Positions 43,073-52,642 are shown, counted from the first letter of the stretch. The stretch: DNA of 64,000 bases from Marivirga lumbricoides (GCF_014636295.1 NZ_BMEC01000010.1:62001-126000); one strand, 5' to 3'. Numbers and translations are program-made. The notes: generated by a model from the letters alone, not told the origin.

Positions 43073-45322
43073 TTAAAAGAAGTAGCTAACATTTACCCTT
43101 GCAAAAAATGGACTCCCTGGTGTAAAGTGGATTTCAGAAACAGGTTCTGGTTCATTAAAAAGTCTCGATTCTGTTTCAAACTGTGCTTCTTTCCATTCTT
43201 CGTTCAGGATATTCTCAATGGATATTCCAACCTGATACTTAGGTTTTGTATAATTTACCACAGCATCCATAAGAAAATATCCCTCAGCAGTTAAACTGTT
43301 GTCTTCATTTGCTGCTCTATCTCCTAAATATCTGTAACGCAAGCTTCCATTTAAGCCATTATCCAGCTGAAAACTTAAGCCTCCAATACTGGTAAAAGTA
43401 GGTGCTAATGGAATGTGATTTTCACCTTCAGCTTCATCAAGGGCAACCGGATCTGTAAAATTCAGGTCGGTATCAAAATATAACCAATCCAATAGCTGGT
43501 ATCTGAAAGAAATATCAATTCCTTTGCGCTCCGTTCTGCCACTAGGTTCTACTATGCCTGCATCCCCCACATAAACAAACTCCTGTTCCAGATAGAGGTA
43601 CCATAAAGCGGTATTAATTGCCAAATTAGGAAATGGTTTATAGGTAGCTCCAAGATCCGCACTATATGCTTTAGGCAAAATTTCCTCTCCTTGTTGTGCT
43701 ACTACTACTCTTGTATCGTTAGAATGAAAACCGATTCCACCCTTAGCAAACAGGTTAAGGTTATTACTTGCTTTATAGTTGAAGATTAACTTAGGACTAG
43801 CTATACCCTGCGAAACCTGCTCTCTTTCATAATTAGGCTTTAAAGCATCTACATAGTTAAAGGTGAAATAATCAAACCGGATGGAGCCTGTGAGGGAAAG
43901 CCTTGGACTGAAAAACATGGTTTCCGAAAGATAGGCATGTAGGTTGTACTCATCTACATCACCTCTTGCCAGATCACTTACTACTTCTCTGCGATTGATA
44001 GTTTTAGATAAACGAATATCATTTATGTCATCATATCTCACTCCCGCACCAAGTTCAGATAGAAGATTTAATCCACCTATTCTGTCCTCTCGTTTGTAAG
44101 AACCATTATAACCATAAATTTTTCGATGCTCACTCTGAGTAATTTGATCTCCATTTACAGGATCTTCCAAAAAGAAAGTGAAATTTGAAACCAAATTAAA
44201 TTTATAATCGATGGCATACACCTGCTGGCTCAATGTGCTGTTTTCGTCTAGCGCTTTAAGGTATTTAACATTCAGATTTGTCCTGCTGGTTTCACCGCCT
44301 TCTGTATCGTCAATGCTTCCAAATCTGCTGATTAAGCCACTTTCTACTGCTCTTTCAGGAATTTGTCCTGAAGCATCCCATTTGCTGCTAAATGTAGAAG
44401 CGGAAACCTCTACTAAGCTATTATCTTCCAATCTGCCTGAATACTTTGCCATTAGGTTTAGCCTGGAAAAATTCTGAGGACTTTCAAAGTAACCATCAGT
44501 AAGGTAGAATTCAGATGCGATATACAAATCTTGATTCTCCTTCTCCTCTATCAAGTCAATCATAGCTACAGATCGGATAGTCCCGAATTGGCCACCTTCC
44601 AGTTTAACACTGCTTTTATCCAGAAATGATTTTGTTTTAAATTCAGCAAATCCTGCTGTGTTGAAATTTCCCTGATCTGCATAATAAGGCCCTTTGTTGA
44701 AATTTACCTTCTCAATAGTTTCAGGAATTAAGAAGTGTAAATCAGAGTAGCCTTGTCCATGCGCATGCGAAACCATATTTACAGGCATGCCGTCCACGGA
44801 AAGTGCAATATCAGTTCCATGGTCAATATCAAAACCTCTTAAAAAGATTTGCTCAGCTTTACCTCCTCCTGCATGTTGTGCAATGAAGAGTCCGGGCACC
44901 ATCCGTAAAATGTCCTGACTGGTTTGTATAGGTCTCAGCTTGATGTCAATAGCTGATATTTTCTCAGTATTTTCATTTTCATTACTTGAAACCACTACAT
45001 CAGACAACTCAATTTGGCTTTCAGTTAAATAGAAGTTTAAGCTTGAGTTTTGATTTTGCTCAAGTATCACTTCTCTGGAAATAGTTTCATAACCTATATA
45101 GGAAATATTAAGTGTGTAAATTCCGGGATTAAGGTTTAGGTTATAGTTGCCCAGTAAGTTGCTTGATGTCCCTAACCCATTTTCTGTAACAATATTAGCG
45201 CCCGGAAGCGGCTTCCCTTTATCAGAAAATACAGAACCCGATAGTTGTACTTTCTGTGCCATTGAAATAGTGGAGGCACATAGAAAGCCAGTAATTATTA
45301 ATAGTATGTTAAATTTTTTCAT
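43073..45322 (-). CDS. TonB-dependent receptor with His-containing plug
   Basis: A 749-residue outer-membrane receptor: signal peptide (cleaved near MAQ), a carboxypeptidase-regulatory-like domain (QLSGSVFSDKGKPLPGANI), plug (SQDILRMVPGLFIAQHAGGG, IFLRGFDIDHGTDIALSVDG) and barrel ending in NVSYFF. The plug contains VNMVSHAHGQGYSDLHF; clusters of histidines at this position suggest a metal or metal-complex ligand, by inference. It is the last gene of a minus-strand block containing a His-rich small protein, a TPR lipoprotein and two DUF4331-type proteins. No SusD is present. Confidence 0.9.
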   Translation of the reverse strand: MKKFNILLIITGFLCASTISMAQKVQLSGSVFSDKGKPLPGANIVTENGLGTSSNLLGNYNLNLNPGIYTLNISYIGYETISREVILEQNQNSSLNFYLTESQIELSDVVVSSNENENTEKISAIDIKLRPIQTSQDILRMVPGLFIAQHAGGGKAEQIFLRGFDIDHGTDIALSVDGMPVNMVSHAHGQGYSDLHFLIPETIEKVNFNKGPYYADQGNFNTAGFAEFKTKSFLDKSSVKLEGGQFGTIRSVAMIDLIEEKENQDLYIASEFYLTDGYFESPQNFSRLNLMAKYSGRLEDNSLVEVSASTFSSKWDASGQIPERAVESGLISRFGSIDDTEGGETSRTNLNVKYLKALDENSTLSQQVYAIDYKFNLVSNFTFFLEDPVNGDQITQSEHRKIYGYNGSYKREDRIGGLNLLSELGAGVRYDDINDIRLSKTINRREVVSDLARGDVDEYNLHAYLSETMFFSPRLSLTGSIRFDYFTFNYVDALKPNYEREQVSQGIASPKLIFNYKASNNLNLFAKGGIGFHSNDTRVVVAQQGEEILPKAYSADLGATYKPFPNLAINTALWYLYLEQEFVYVGDAGIVEPSGRTERKGIDISFRYQLLDWLYFDTDLNFTDPVALDEAEGENHIPLAPTFTSIGGLSFQLDNGLNGSLRYRYLGDRAANEDNSLTAEGYFLMDAVVNYTKPKYQVGISIENILNEEWKEAQFETESRLFNEPEPVSEIHFTPGSPFFARVNVSYFF

Positions 45323-45470
45323 TTGTTTTTTTTACATAGCAGTTCCATGACTTAATTATCAATTAAGTTGAAAGCATACTAAAAGATCAATACTAGAGTA
45401 ATTGAATAGGTTAAATCCAGTAGAGGTATTAAATAGTTTTTGGAATCTGGAACCTCCTAACTGTTAACCT

Positions 45471-45866
45471 TTATATACTTTGAAATTGATCTGGCGGAGG
45501 TGAGTACAGCCTCTTAGGGCGGGTTATTTCAGTAGGGGTGAAAATTGGGTAACAGATACGGAATTCTGAAGGCACATTATCACCTAACTTGAAGCTGGGT
45601 TCATAGAAGAATAAAATGAAACTTATATCCGTCAATAACTTGGCGTTATCTTTAGAAAGAGTCAATAAGTCATTGAATATATTTCCATGGTCACTTATTT
45701 GATGGTGATTGTGGCTGTGCGTATGACTATGTGTTTTCGTAGAATGCTGATGAATTCCTGTGATTGATGAAGTAGCATGTAACAGATTATGCCCAACTGA
45801 TAGTAAGCTCCCGGAAAGTATAATTCCATAAATGAAGATCAGTAATATGGACAATTGTTTTGTCAT
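45471..45866 (-). CDS. Short His-rich exported or membrane protein
   Basis: The 131-residue protein has an N-terminal hydrophobic segment (LSILLIFIYGIILSGSLLS) and a strongly His-rich stretch at about 39-60 (HQHSTKTHSHTHSHNHH). It ends with a proline cluster, RLYSPPPDQ. The histidine stretch is probably a divalent-metal buffer. Similar small proteins with a His-rich loop and a C-terminal proline motif are found next to metal transport genes in Bacteroidota, but I cannot assign a family. It lies between the TPR lipoprotein (10 bases away) and the TonB receptor. Confidence 0.7.
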   Translation of the reverse strand: MTKQLSILLIFIYGIILSGSLLSVGHNLLHATSSITGIHQHSTKTHSHTHSHNHHQISDHGNIFNDLLTLSKDNAKLLTDISFILFFYEPSFKLGDNVPSEFRICYPIFTPTEITRPKRLYSPPPDQFQSI

Positions 45867-45876
45867 GCTTTGCTAA

Positions 45877-47181
45877 TTATATTTCAGCAAGTTTAAGGTT
45901 TATTTCTTTTGTTTTTATAGGGCCAAGCTCAAACCATGCTTGAGAAGCTTCCATCAGGTATTTTTTAGCTTTGCTTAACTCATTATTAGAAGCATAGATC
46001 ATTGCCATCTGGTAAATTACTTCAGGCTCGTAAGTTTTTCCTTCAACGTGTTCATTGATAATGCTTAGTGCTTTTTTATGCTCTCCTTTTTGCTCATAAA
46101 CCCAGGCAAGTAATGAATATACCATTGGAGTAGGCCTGTTTTTAACCTCAAGTTTAGCAATTGTGATTGCTTTTTCAAACATTTTAAAATCTTCTGCATA
46201 TAAAGAAGCTAAATACTTATTGTACATGTTTTTATACTTCTCTTTTGAAGCTTCTTTTTCAAAAGCTTTCAGATGCTCTAGTTTTTGCTTTCCCTTTCCT
46301 TCAATCGTAGCAATTTCTGCCATCATTAGGTGGGCATCAGGTAAAGCAGTTTTAGTTAAAAGGTACTGTGTTATTTCTTTTGCAGCCTCAGTATTTCCAT
46401 CATGAGAGAGCGCAAGCCATGCTATACCTTTTAGCGCGTGTAAATAATCAGGCTTTTGATCCAAAACATCTAAAAATTTCTGATAGGATTTTTCTAATTC
46501 ACCAGCGTGGCCATACATATCTGCTAAGTTGGCTTGTGCCCAAATTTTTCTGCTGTCATTTTCGCCTAAAGTTTTAATAGCATACTCTGTTAAAATAATA
46601 GCTGAATCTAAATCTCCAATGTGGTCTTTGAATTTTGATTTCCGGACCAGAAAATCAAAAGAAGTGTTTCGTTGGGTTCTTATGAGCATTTCTTCGGCTA
46701 CCTCATATTCCCCAATTTCCATAGCAGCATCAAATATCATTAGATATGGAGCGAACTTCTCCTCTGTTCTTATGGAAGCTTGCTCAGCGTATTCATATGC
46801 AGATTTGAATTGATGTTGCGTAATAGCATTGCTACTCAGAGAAAGATAATTACTTACTCTTTTGTTATCTTGTAGAAAAGTGTTTGCTTTTAGGAGTAAG
46901 CTGTCGGACTGGTCTAAATATTCTACCTTACCTGTTTTTTCAAATTGATTAGCTTTAATTACAGCTAATTTTTGCATAAAGGTGTAGCCCCTTGGTTCTT
47001 CTTTTAGTTTATTTTCCCAAAAAGAAGCGTTGCTTTCCTGGTTATCTGCCAATTCCACTTTTGACTCGCTTAGAAACTGAGAATAATCGGTTTTATCAAC
47101 AATTTTGTGATCATGTACATTCTGATTTGTACATGCTACTATAGCAATACAAAAAGTTAGCAGTAAACATATTTTCTTCAT
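45877..47181 (-). CDS. TPR-repeat lipoprotein
   Basis: The 434-residue product has a lipobox (FCIAIVAC, Cys17) and at least eight tetratricopeptide-like helical pairs (for example RKIWAQANLADMYGHAGELEKSYQKF, FLDVLDQKPDYLHALKGIAWLALS, VYSLLAWVYEQKGEHKKALSI). It is a protein-interaction scaffold on the periplasmic face of a membrane. TPR proteins commonly accompany DUF4331 proteins. It follows the PKD/DUF4331-type gene after 73 bases and precedes the His-rich gene. Confidence 0.86.
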   Translation of the reverse strand: MKKICLLLTFCIAIVACTNQNVHDHKIVDKTDYSQFLSESKVELADNQESNASFWENKLKEEPRGYTFMQKLAVIKANQFEKTGKVEYLDQSDSLLLKANTFLQDNKRVSNYLSLSSNAITQHQFKSAYEYAEQASIRTEEKFAPYLMIFDAAMEIGEYEVAEEMLIRTQRNTSFDFLVRKSKFKDHIGDLDSAIILTEYAIKTLGENDSRKIWAQANLADMYGHAGELEKSYQKFLDVLDQKPDYLHALKGIAWLALSHDGNTEAAKEITQYLLTKTALPDAHLMMAEIATIEGKGKQKLEHLKAFEKEASKEKYKNMYNKYLASLYAEDFKMFEKAITIAKLEVKNRPTPMVYSLLAWVYEQKGEHKKALSIINEHVEGKTYEPEVIYQMAMIYASNNELSKAKKYLMEASQAWFELGPIKTKEINLKLAEI

Positions 47182-47254
47182 GATTGTAAATTTAATCTTA
47201 AAAAAAAGGGAGAAATAAAATCATCTCTCCCTTAAAACTAATCCTGCCACTTTT

Positions 47255-48109
47255 TTAGTTAGCAGGGGCTAAGTAAGGAAAAGTTGCTGAAAATTCAGCA
47301 TCGTTACCAGCTACGCCATCACCAATTAAACCTTGTTGAGTTGCACTTAAATTTTGTAAATCACCACCAAATGCAAGAATCAAGGTAACATCAACAACAT
47401 CGTCACCTAAACCTCTTCCATTTAATACATTTTCTCCCAATCTAATATCACTGGGATTAGAAGGACCATAAGTACTTGGGAAATTCTTGTTTGACATTAA
47501 AACGTCAGTAGCCAAAACACTGGCTGTTGTAGCATTATCCAAACCTAAAACATTTGTATAAGTGGCAGGATCCAAACCGATATAAGTTTGCAAAGCATCC
47601 AATATTCCTTTAAAACCTGCAGAAGGAACATTTCCATCTTCAGGAGTTGTCATATTATAACCATTTTTGGTATCTGCATCTCCAAAGAAATTAAATACAG
47701 TGTTGATAGCTGGTCTACCCATTTGATCCGCAGTAGCATAAGTTGGATTTATAACAGTTATTGTGGATTGAGCAGTACTTGTACCAGCTAAATTGACAGC
47801 TACCAAAGTTACATCATACTCTCCTTCTTGTGTTGCAGTAAAAGAGATCATATCGCTGGTAGCATTTGCTAAAGAAACTTGTGCTCCTGAAGGACTTGTT
47901 ACAGTCCAGGTATATGTAACACTTTCTCCTGTAGTAGATGAAGCATCTAAATTTACTACCTCTTCAATATCTACTGAAAAGTCAGCTCCAATGACAGCTT
48001 CAGGTTCCATACCCATTGCATCATCCATTTTATCATCATCATTACAGCTTGCAAATGTAACAAGCAACCCTAATGCTAGTATCGTATATATGTTTTTAAA
48101 CATTTTCAT
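47255..48109 (-). CDS. Lipoprotein with PKD domain and C-terminal half of a DUF4331 protein
   Basis: The 284-residue product has a lipobox (VTFASC, Cys22), an acidic linker (NDDDKMDDAMG), a PKD-like domain (about 38-120, YTWTVTSPSG ... EGEYDVTLVAVN) and then MGRPAINTVFNFF ... ADVLMSNKNFPSTYG ... LGDDVVDVTLILAFGG. This last part matches the C-terminal half of DUF4331 proteins, where the MGRP-IN-V and DDVVD blocks follow the WA-R block. The corresponding N-terminal half is in the upstream gene, 27 bases away. It appears that a single ancestral protein became two. Role unknown; presumably periplasmic. Confidence 0.8.
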   Translation of the reverse strand: MKMFKNIYTILALGLLVTFASCNDDDKMDDAMGMEPEAVIGADFSVDIEEVVNLDASSTTGESVTYTWTVTSPSGAQVSLANATSDMISFTATQEGEYDVTLVAVNLAGTSTAQSTITVINPTYATADQMGRPAINTVFNFFGDADTKNGYNMTTPEDGNVPSAGFKGILDALQTYIGLDPATYTNVLGLDNATTASVLATDVLMSNKNFPSTYGPSNPSDIRLGENVLNGRGLGDDVVDVTLILAFGGDLQNLSATQQGLIGDGVAGNDAEFSATFPYLAPAN

Positions 48110-48136
48110 ATTTTCTAATTTTATACTATTAACTTT

Positions 48137-48895
48137 TTATTGTTTTCTTTTTGATTCAGCCCATGAAGTGAAAGTAGCGCTGGTTCCTAAACTGCTTTTA
48201 GGTACTTCTATTACAACAGAAAGCACATTTGATCCGGCAAAAGTATCAGTAGCCTCATTTCCTTTAAAAGAAGCAGGGTAAGGTTGCACACCTTCTGTAT
48301 CAGGGTCGGAGTCTCTGTTGGAATCATAAACTCCAGTGTTTACCTCATCACCTAATGCTGCGCCTACCCCGTTTACTATCGATACAAATTGAAAGAAATC
48401 CATAAAGAATGGGTCTTCTCTTGGGCCAGCAAAAATCTTAATGCCGCCACTTGTACCTACCACCGGAGTGTCACCATAAGCAGTGATAGCTGTAGAAACT
48501 CTTGTTCCAGCGGTTTCAACTTTTCCTGAAAGTCCGGTTTGAGTTGGTGCAGTAGGGCCAAAAACCACTAAATTTCCATTTCTGAAGATTGCCTGAATCA
48601 CTAAATCCTCCACATTATCAGCATTGTTATCAATGTTGATTTCATACATCACTTCTTCGTCAAATGAGGCTTCAGCCGTAGCAGCTGGGGCGGTTAAACC
48701 TTGTACATTTACTACAAAAACATAGTTTTCAGAATTTTCTTTACTCTCAAAAGCATAATAATCTGTAATATCAGCAGCTGAACTTCCTGTCGTCAGTGAT
48801 CCTACTGCGGGAGCATCAATATGATCTGCTGCGATCAAAAAGGAACCTACTCCTACAACCGCCATAACAGAACATGCAATAATTAACTTTTTCAT
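48137..48895 (-). CDS. DUF4331-family protein, N-terminal part
   Basis: The 252-residue exported protein begins with a signal (MKKLIIACSVMAVVGVGSFLIA), then the DUF4331 start ADHIDAPAVG, ADITDYYAFE, MYEINIDNNADNVEDLV, GPREDPFFMDFFQF and FAGSNVLSVVIEVP. It stops at TFTSWAESKRKQ, exactly where full-length DUF4331 proteins continue with an MGRP block; that block is in the next gene. Members often open with HREAP or HIDAP-type His/Asp motifs. Function is not established. It is the first gene of the five-gene block. Confidence 0.85.
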   Translation of the reverse strand: MKKLIIACSVMAVVGVGSFLIAADHIDAPAVGSLTTGSSAADITDYYAFESKENSENYVFVVNVQGLTAPAATAEASFDEEVMYEINIDNNADNVEDLVIQAIFRNGNLVVFGPTAPTQTGLSGKVETAGTRVSTAITAYGDTPVVGTSGGIKIFAGPREDPFFMDFFQFVSIVNGVGAALGDEVNTGVYDSNRDSDPDTEGVQPYPASFKGNEATDTFAGSNVLSVVIEVPKSSLGTSATFTSWAESKRKQ

Positions 48896-49001
48896 AATTG
48901 TTTTTTAAGTTTGAACTTGTTAGGCCAATTACGAGAAGAAATGAAAAGCCGGATTTAATCGGTAAAAGATTGTATCTTTTTGGTAAATAATATGCGAGCT
49001 T

Positions 49002-49586
49002 TTAATATTCCTTGTTGAAGGGATGCATTTGAAAGGGTGTTACAGTGGCATTCATTTTTTGATCATGCTTGTCCGCATAAATATTGCCCTCAAGTAATGG
49101 AGATAATGAGATACCTAGAAAAAAAGTGGAAGATGAACATTTTTGTAAAAATCGGTCATAATAGCCTTTCCCATAGCCTATTCTGTGTCCCGTTTTACTA
49201 CCTACTATCATTGGAACCAATACGCAATCAATTCTTTCAATAGGAAAGAGGCTCGCATTCCGGGGTTCAGGAATCCCCCATTTATTTGGCTGTATAACAA
49301 TTTGCTTATCAATGCGGTAATGCTGCATTTCCGGAGTTTTTAAATCTGAAATGCTGGTTATCACATTTATTTCAGGATGATTTTCCCATAAATGATAAAT
49401 AAAAGGGAATGTGTCTGGCTCTTTTTGTGAGGTGATGGGTAAGAAAATATGGATATTCTTAAAATGCTTATTCCTAACAAAGCTTATTAATTGCGTTGTC
49501 AGCAATTGATTTCTTCTTTGGTACTCTAATGTACTTAGTGTTTTTCTTTTACCCAGGTATACTTTTCGAAGTGTTTGCTTATCCAT
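49002..49586 (-). CDS. 5-formyltetrahydrofolate cyclo-ligase
   Basis: Converts 5-formyl-THF to 5,10-methenyl-THF with ATP. The 194-residue product has KRKTLSTLEYQ near the start and the signature RIGYGKGYYDRFL. It overlaps the bshC stop by 8 bases, and the pair is translationally coupled, though the functions are not directly related. It is the last gene of a minus-strand run with rimO and bshC. Confidence 0.94.
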   Translation of the reverse strand: MDKQTLRKVYLGKRKTLSTLEYQRRNQLLTTQLISFVRNKHFKNIHIFLPITSQKEPDTFPFIYHLWENHPEINVITSISDLKTPEMQHYRIDKQIVIQPNKWGIPEPRNASLFPIERIDCVLVPMIVGSKTGHRIGYGKGYYDRFLQKCSSSTFFLGISLSPLLEGNIYADKHDQKMNATVTPFQMHPFNKEY

Positions 49587-51144
49587 CCCAGCGGAGAATA
49601 TGAAATTTTAATTGAAAAGGGTCAAATGATTTAAGTAATTTCTCTATAAATAGCTTATCAGCAGTATAAAAAGGGAGGAAATTTTCTTTTCGCTCCTGTA
49701 AACCATTTCCAGGGAAAAGGTAATCTTTCAATTCATCTATCTGGCGCATTTTATCGCTGTGTTTTCTTTTCTCAGCAGCCAGCATTTTCTTTTCAATTTT
49801 ATCTAAGGAATTGCGAATCTTTTGAGTTTCAGCTAATGCCATTTCTTCCAGACTTAAATCTACCTCGCCAGCATACTGCTGTACGTCATCCATTAGTTGA
49901 ATAAGCTGTTGCCTCTCCTCATTTAGGTGTAACTTTTGAGCACTTACCTTCTTAGTAATGCTTTTTTTAAGTTCTTCCCGTTCTTTAAATACCTGAACAC
50001 TGGAAAGCTTAAGCTTTTTTATCTTGTGTTGAATTCTATTCGGGATAATCATTCCGAAATTACGGGGTAATAGAATGGGAAACGGAGTTTCAAAATGTTC
50101 AAAAACAGGCTTGAGTTGCATCCAGTAGGCTACTTCTGCCGGTCCACCGGTGTAAGCAAGGTTAGGTAAAATCATCTCCTGATACAGTGGTCTGAGAATA
50201 ACATTCGGGCTAAAGTATTCCGGATGTTTTTCAATTAGTTGTTTGATCTCTTCCTCTGAAAATTTAAAGTCTGTATCTAAAACAGAATATTCATTCCCTT
50301 CCTTTACAATTCTATTTCGTAAACCTTCTCTCAAGTAGAAGAAGTTAATTTCTCTCGGATATGTTTGAGAAGTGTATCCTAACTCATCCAGTTTGGCAGA
50401 CTGATTTTCAACCAGTTTGTTAGGGGTATTCTTTAAAATGTCTTCTTCTATAACAGGAATGAATTCCTTCTTAAGGTTTTTATCATCAGCATCAATAACA
50501 ACCAAGCCCTCTGTTGAGTAAAGCTGGTGAACATATTGCCTTACAGCATTTGCCAAATTAGCTGATGATGAATATGCCTGATGAAACAGACCGTCATTTT
50601 TTTCTACTAGTCTAGCTAGTTCAGCTAATCCGGTGGTATTCATATGTCCTACTGCACCTGCTTGCTCCGTATCCCACTTATATTTCTTCCCCTCCACTTG
50701 TACTGATTTTATTTCGTCCAGGTCGTGGTCTTCTGAAGCCATCCAATAAACGGGGACAAAATTATATTCCGGATAAGTCTGTTTTAACTTTTTACAGGCA
50801 TTTATTACAGTAATAATCTTAAAGTGGAAATATAGAGGGCCTGTAAAAATATTTAGCTGATGCCCGGTAGTAAGGGTAAAAGTATTTTCTTCAGCTAATA
50901 GATCAATCTGTTTTATGAAAGCATCAGTTAAGCCCGGAACGTTTTGATACTGCTCCTTTAAAGTTTGAACCAGTACAGGTCTACTAATCTTTCTGCTTTT
51001 CTTTTCTTCAATTTGTTCTTTAAAGTTTTCCACTAGTGGAAAACGATGGTAGAATGGTTTTAAAACTTCTTTTTGATTGATAAAATCGTTAAAAATAGGA
51101 GCAAACTGCCCGGTTTCTGAAAAATCAATACATTCTACCTTCAT
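49579..51144 (-). CDS. bshC: Bacillithiol biosynthesis cysteine-adding enzyme BshC
   Basis: The 521-residue protein matches BshC: TLTTGHQLNIFTGPLYFHFKI, PVYWMASEDHDLDEI, GPAEVAYWMQLKPVFE and a coiled-coil C-terminal part (about 390-465). It adds cysteine to glucosamine-malate in the last step of bacillithiol synthesis. Together with the redox regulators in the window, it shows that this lineage uses bacillithiol as low-molecular-weight thiol. It lies 4 bases from the rimO stop. Confidence 0.95.
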   Translation of the reverse strand: MKVECIDFSETGQFAPIFNDFINQKEVLKPFYHRFPLVENFKEQIEEKKSRKISRPVLVQTLKEQYQNVPGLTDAFIKQIDLLAEENTFTLTTGHQLNIFTGPLYFHFKIITVINACKKLKQTYPEYNFVPVYWMASEDHDLDEIKSVQVEGKKYKWDTEQAGAVGHMNTTGLAELARLVEKNDGLFHQAYSSSANLANAVRQYVHQLYSTEGLVVIDADDKNLKKEFIPVIEEDILKNTPNKLVENQSAKLDELGYTSQTYPREINFFYLREGLRNRIVKEGNEYSVLDTDFKFSEEEIKQLIEKHPEYFSPNVILRPLYQEMILPNLAYTGGPAEVAYWMQLKPVFEHFETPFPILLPRNFGMIIPNRIQHKIKKLKLSSVQVFKEREELKKSITKKVSAQKLHLNEERQQLIQLMDDVQQYAGEVDLSLEEMALAETQKIRNSLDKIEKKMLAAEKRKHSDKMRQIDELKDYLFPGNGLQERKENFLPFYTADKLFIEKLLKSFDPFQLKFHILRWDG

Positions 51145-51148
51145 ATTT

Positions 51149-52459
51149 TTATTCTATTGTGCCGTACAAGTCAAATTCAGTGGCATCTGTAATTTCTACC
51201 TGTACAAAATCTCCAATGCGTGCATATTGTTTAGTCGCATCAATTAAAACTTCATTATCCACTTCAGGAGAGTCGTGTTCTGTTCTGCCTATAAAATAAC
51301 CGCCTTCTTTTCTATCAACCAAAACCTTGAAAGATTTACCTATTTTAGCTTCATTCAATTCCTGTGATATAGCAGTCTGCAATTCCATAACGGCATCTGT
51401 GCGTTCTTGTTTAACTTCTTCAGGAACGTCATCTTTAAAACTAAATGCATGTGTGTTTTCTTCGTGAGAATAAGGGAATACTCCCAACCTGTCGAAGCGG
51501 GTTTTTTCAACAAAATCCATCATTTGCTGAAAATCTTCTTCTGTTTCACCAGCATGACCTGCAATTAAAGTGGTTCTTAATGCTATGCCAGGCACTTTTT
51601 CTCTTATCCGTTCAATAAGGGCTTCTTGCTTTTCTCTTGTGGTACCACGCCTCATTAATTTAAGCATATTGGTTGATCCATGCTGCAACGGCATATCAAG
51701 GTAATTGCAGATGTTATCTCTCTCAGCCATTACATCTAAAATATCTTCAGGAAAACCAGTAGGAAAAGCATAGTGTAAGCGGATCCATTCAATTCCTTCA
51801 ACATCTGAAAGGTTTCTTAACAGATCGGCAAGATTTCTTTTCTTGTAAATGTCCAGCCCATAATAAGTAGAATCTTGAGCAATCAGTAATAATTCTTTTA
51901 CACCATTTCTTGCTAAATTTTTCGCCTCTTTTACCAACTCTTCAATAGGGCGGGAAACGTGTTTTCCACGCATAAGAGGAATAGCACAAAAAGAGCAAGG
52001 CCTGTCGCAACCTTCGGCTATTTTCATATAAGCATAATGATTGGCTGTAGTAATAATTCTTTCACCAACTAGCTCGTGCTTATAATCAGCTTTAAACTTT
52101 TTAAGTAGAAGAGGAAGCTCCATTGTGCCAAAATAGGCATCTACCTGAGGAATTTCCTTTTCAAGATCGTCCTTATATCGTTGAGACAGACAACCTGTTA
52201 CATAAAGCTTGTCAATCTGGCCATCCATTTTGGCATCAGCATACCTCAGAATGGTGTCAATGGATTCTTGCTTGGCATTATCAATAAATCCGCAGGTATT
52301 TACTATAATAATATTAGAGTCATCCTTATCCGATTCGTGCGTAACATCAATATTATTCCCCCTCAGTTGAGTCATCATTACTTCGGAATCCACCAAATTC
52401 TTGGAGCATCCCAGAGTGACTACATTTACCTTGTCTTTTTTTAATCCTTTGGTTTTCAA
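51149..52459 (-). CDS. rimO: Ribosomal protein S12 methylthiotransferase
   Basis: A radical-SAM enzyme that methylthiolates an aspartate of ribosomal protein S12. The product (436 residues) has N-terminal cluster cysteines C18, C56 and C90, the radical SAM triad C151/C155/C158 (CDRPCSFC), and a TRAM domain at the end. The only plausible start is a TTG codon at 52459, because an in-frame stop lies 12 bases upstream. A -7-like TAACTTTG sits at 52489-52482 on the minus strand. Heads the bshC/folate block. Confidence 0.95.
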   Translation of the reverse strand: MKTKGLKKDKVNVVTLGCSKNLVDSEVMMTQLRGNNIDVTHESDKDDSNIIIVNTCGFIDNAKQESIDTILRYADAKMDGQIDKLYVTGCLSQRYKDDLEKEIPQVDAYFGTMELPLLLKKFKADYKHELVGERIITTANHYAYMKIAEGCDRPCSFCAIPLMRGKHVSRPIEELVKEAKNLARNGVKELLLIAQDSTYYGLDIYKKRNLADLLRNLSDVEGIEWIRLHYAFPTGFPEDILDVMAERDNICNYLDMPLQHGSTNMLKLMRRGTTREKQEALIERIREKVPGIALRTTLIAGHAGETEEDFQQMMDFVEKTRFDRLGVFPYSHEENTHAFSFKDDVPEEVKQERTDAVMELQTAISQELNEAKIGKSFKVLVDRKEGGYFIGRTEHDSPEVDNEVLIDATKQYARIGDFVQVEITDATEFDLYGTIE

Positions 52460-52642
52460 ATTACTTCTTTATTTAAGATTGCAAAGTTAAGGAAATTTGT
52501 ACAGGAATCGTTCCCTCATAAAGCATTTAGCTTGTATAGTTTTCTTAAACGAGAATATAAAAATACCTTTGTGAATCTTTTATTAAGTACTTTATTTTTG
52601 GTATTGTTTTTGTCTAAAAAGCAATATCATTCAGGCTTCACG

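Noticed and set aside
43001-43294. 97-residue plus-strand frame at the end of the TonB receptor gene
   Set aside because: Overlaps the terminator stem and the receptor C-terminus; the sequence is not protein-like.
47793-48281. 162-residue plus-strand frame over the DUF4331 gene pair
   Set aside because: Mirror of two well-supported genes; low-complexity Ser/Val sequence, no family features.
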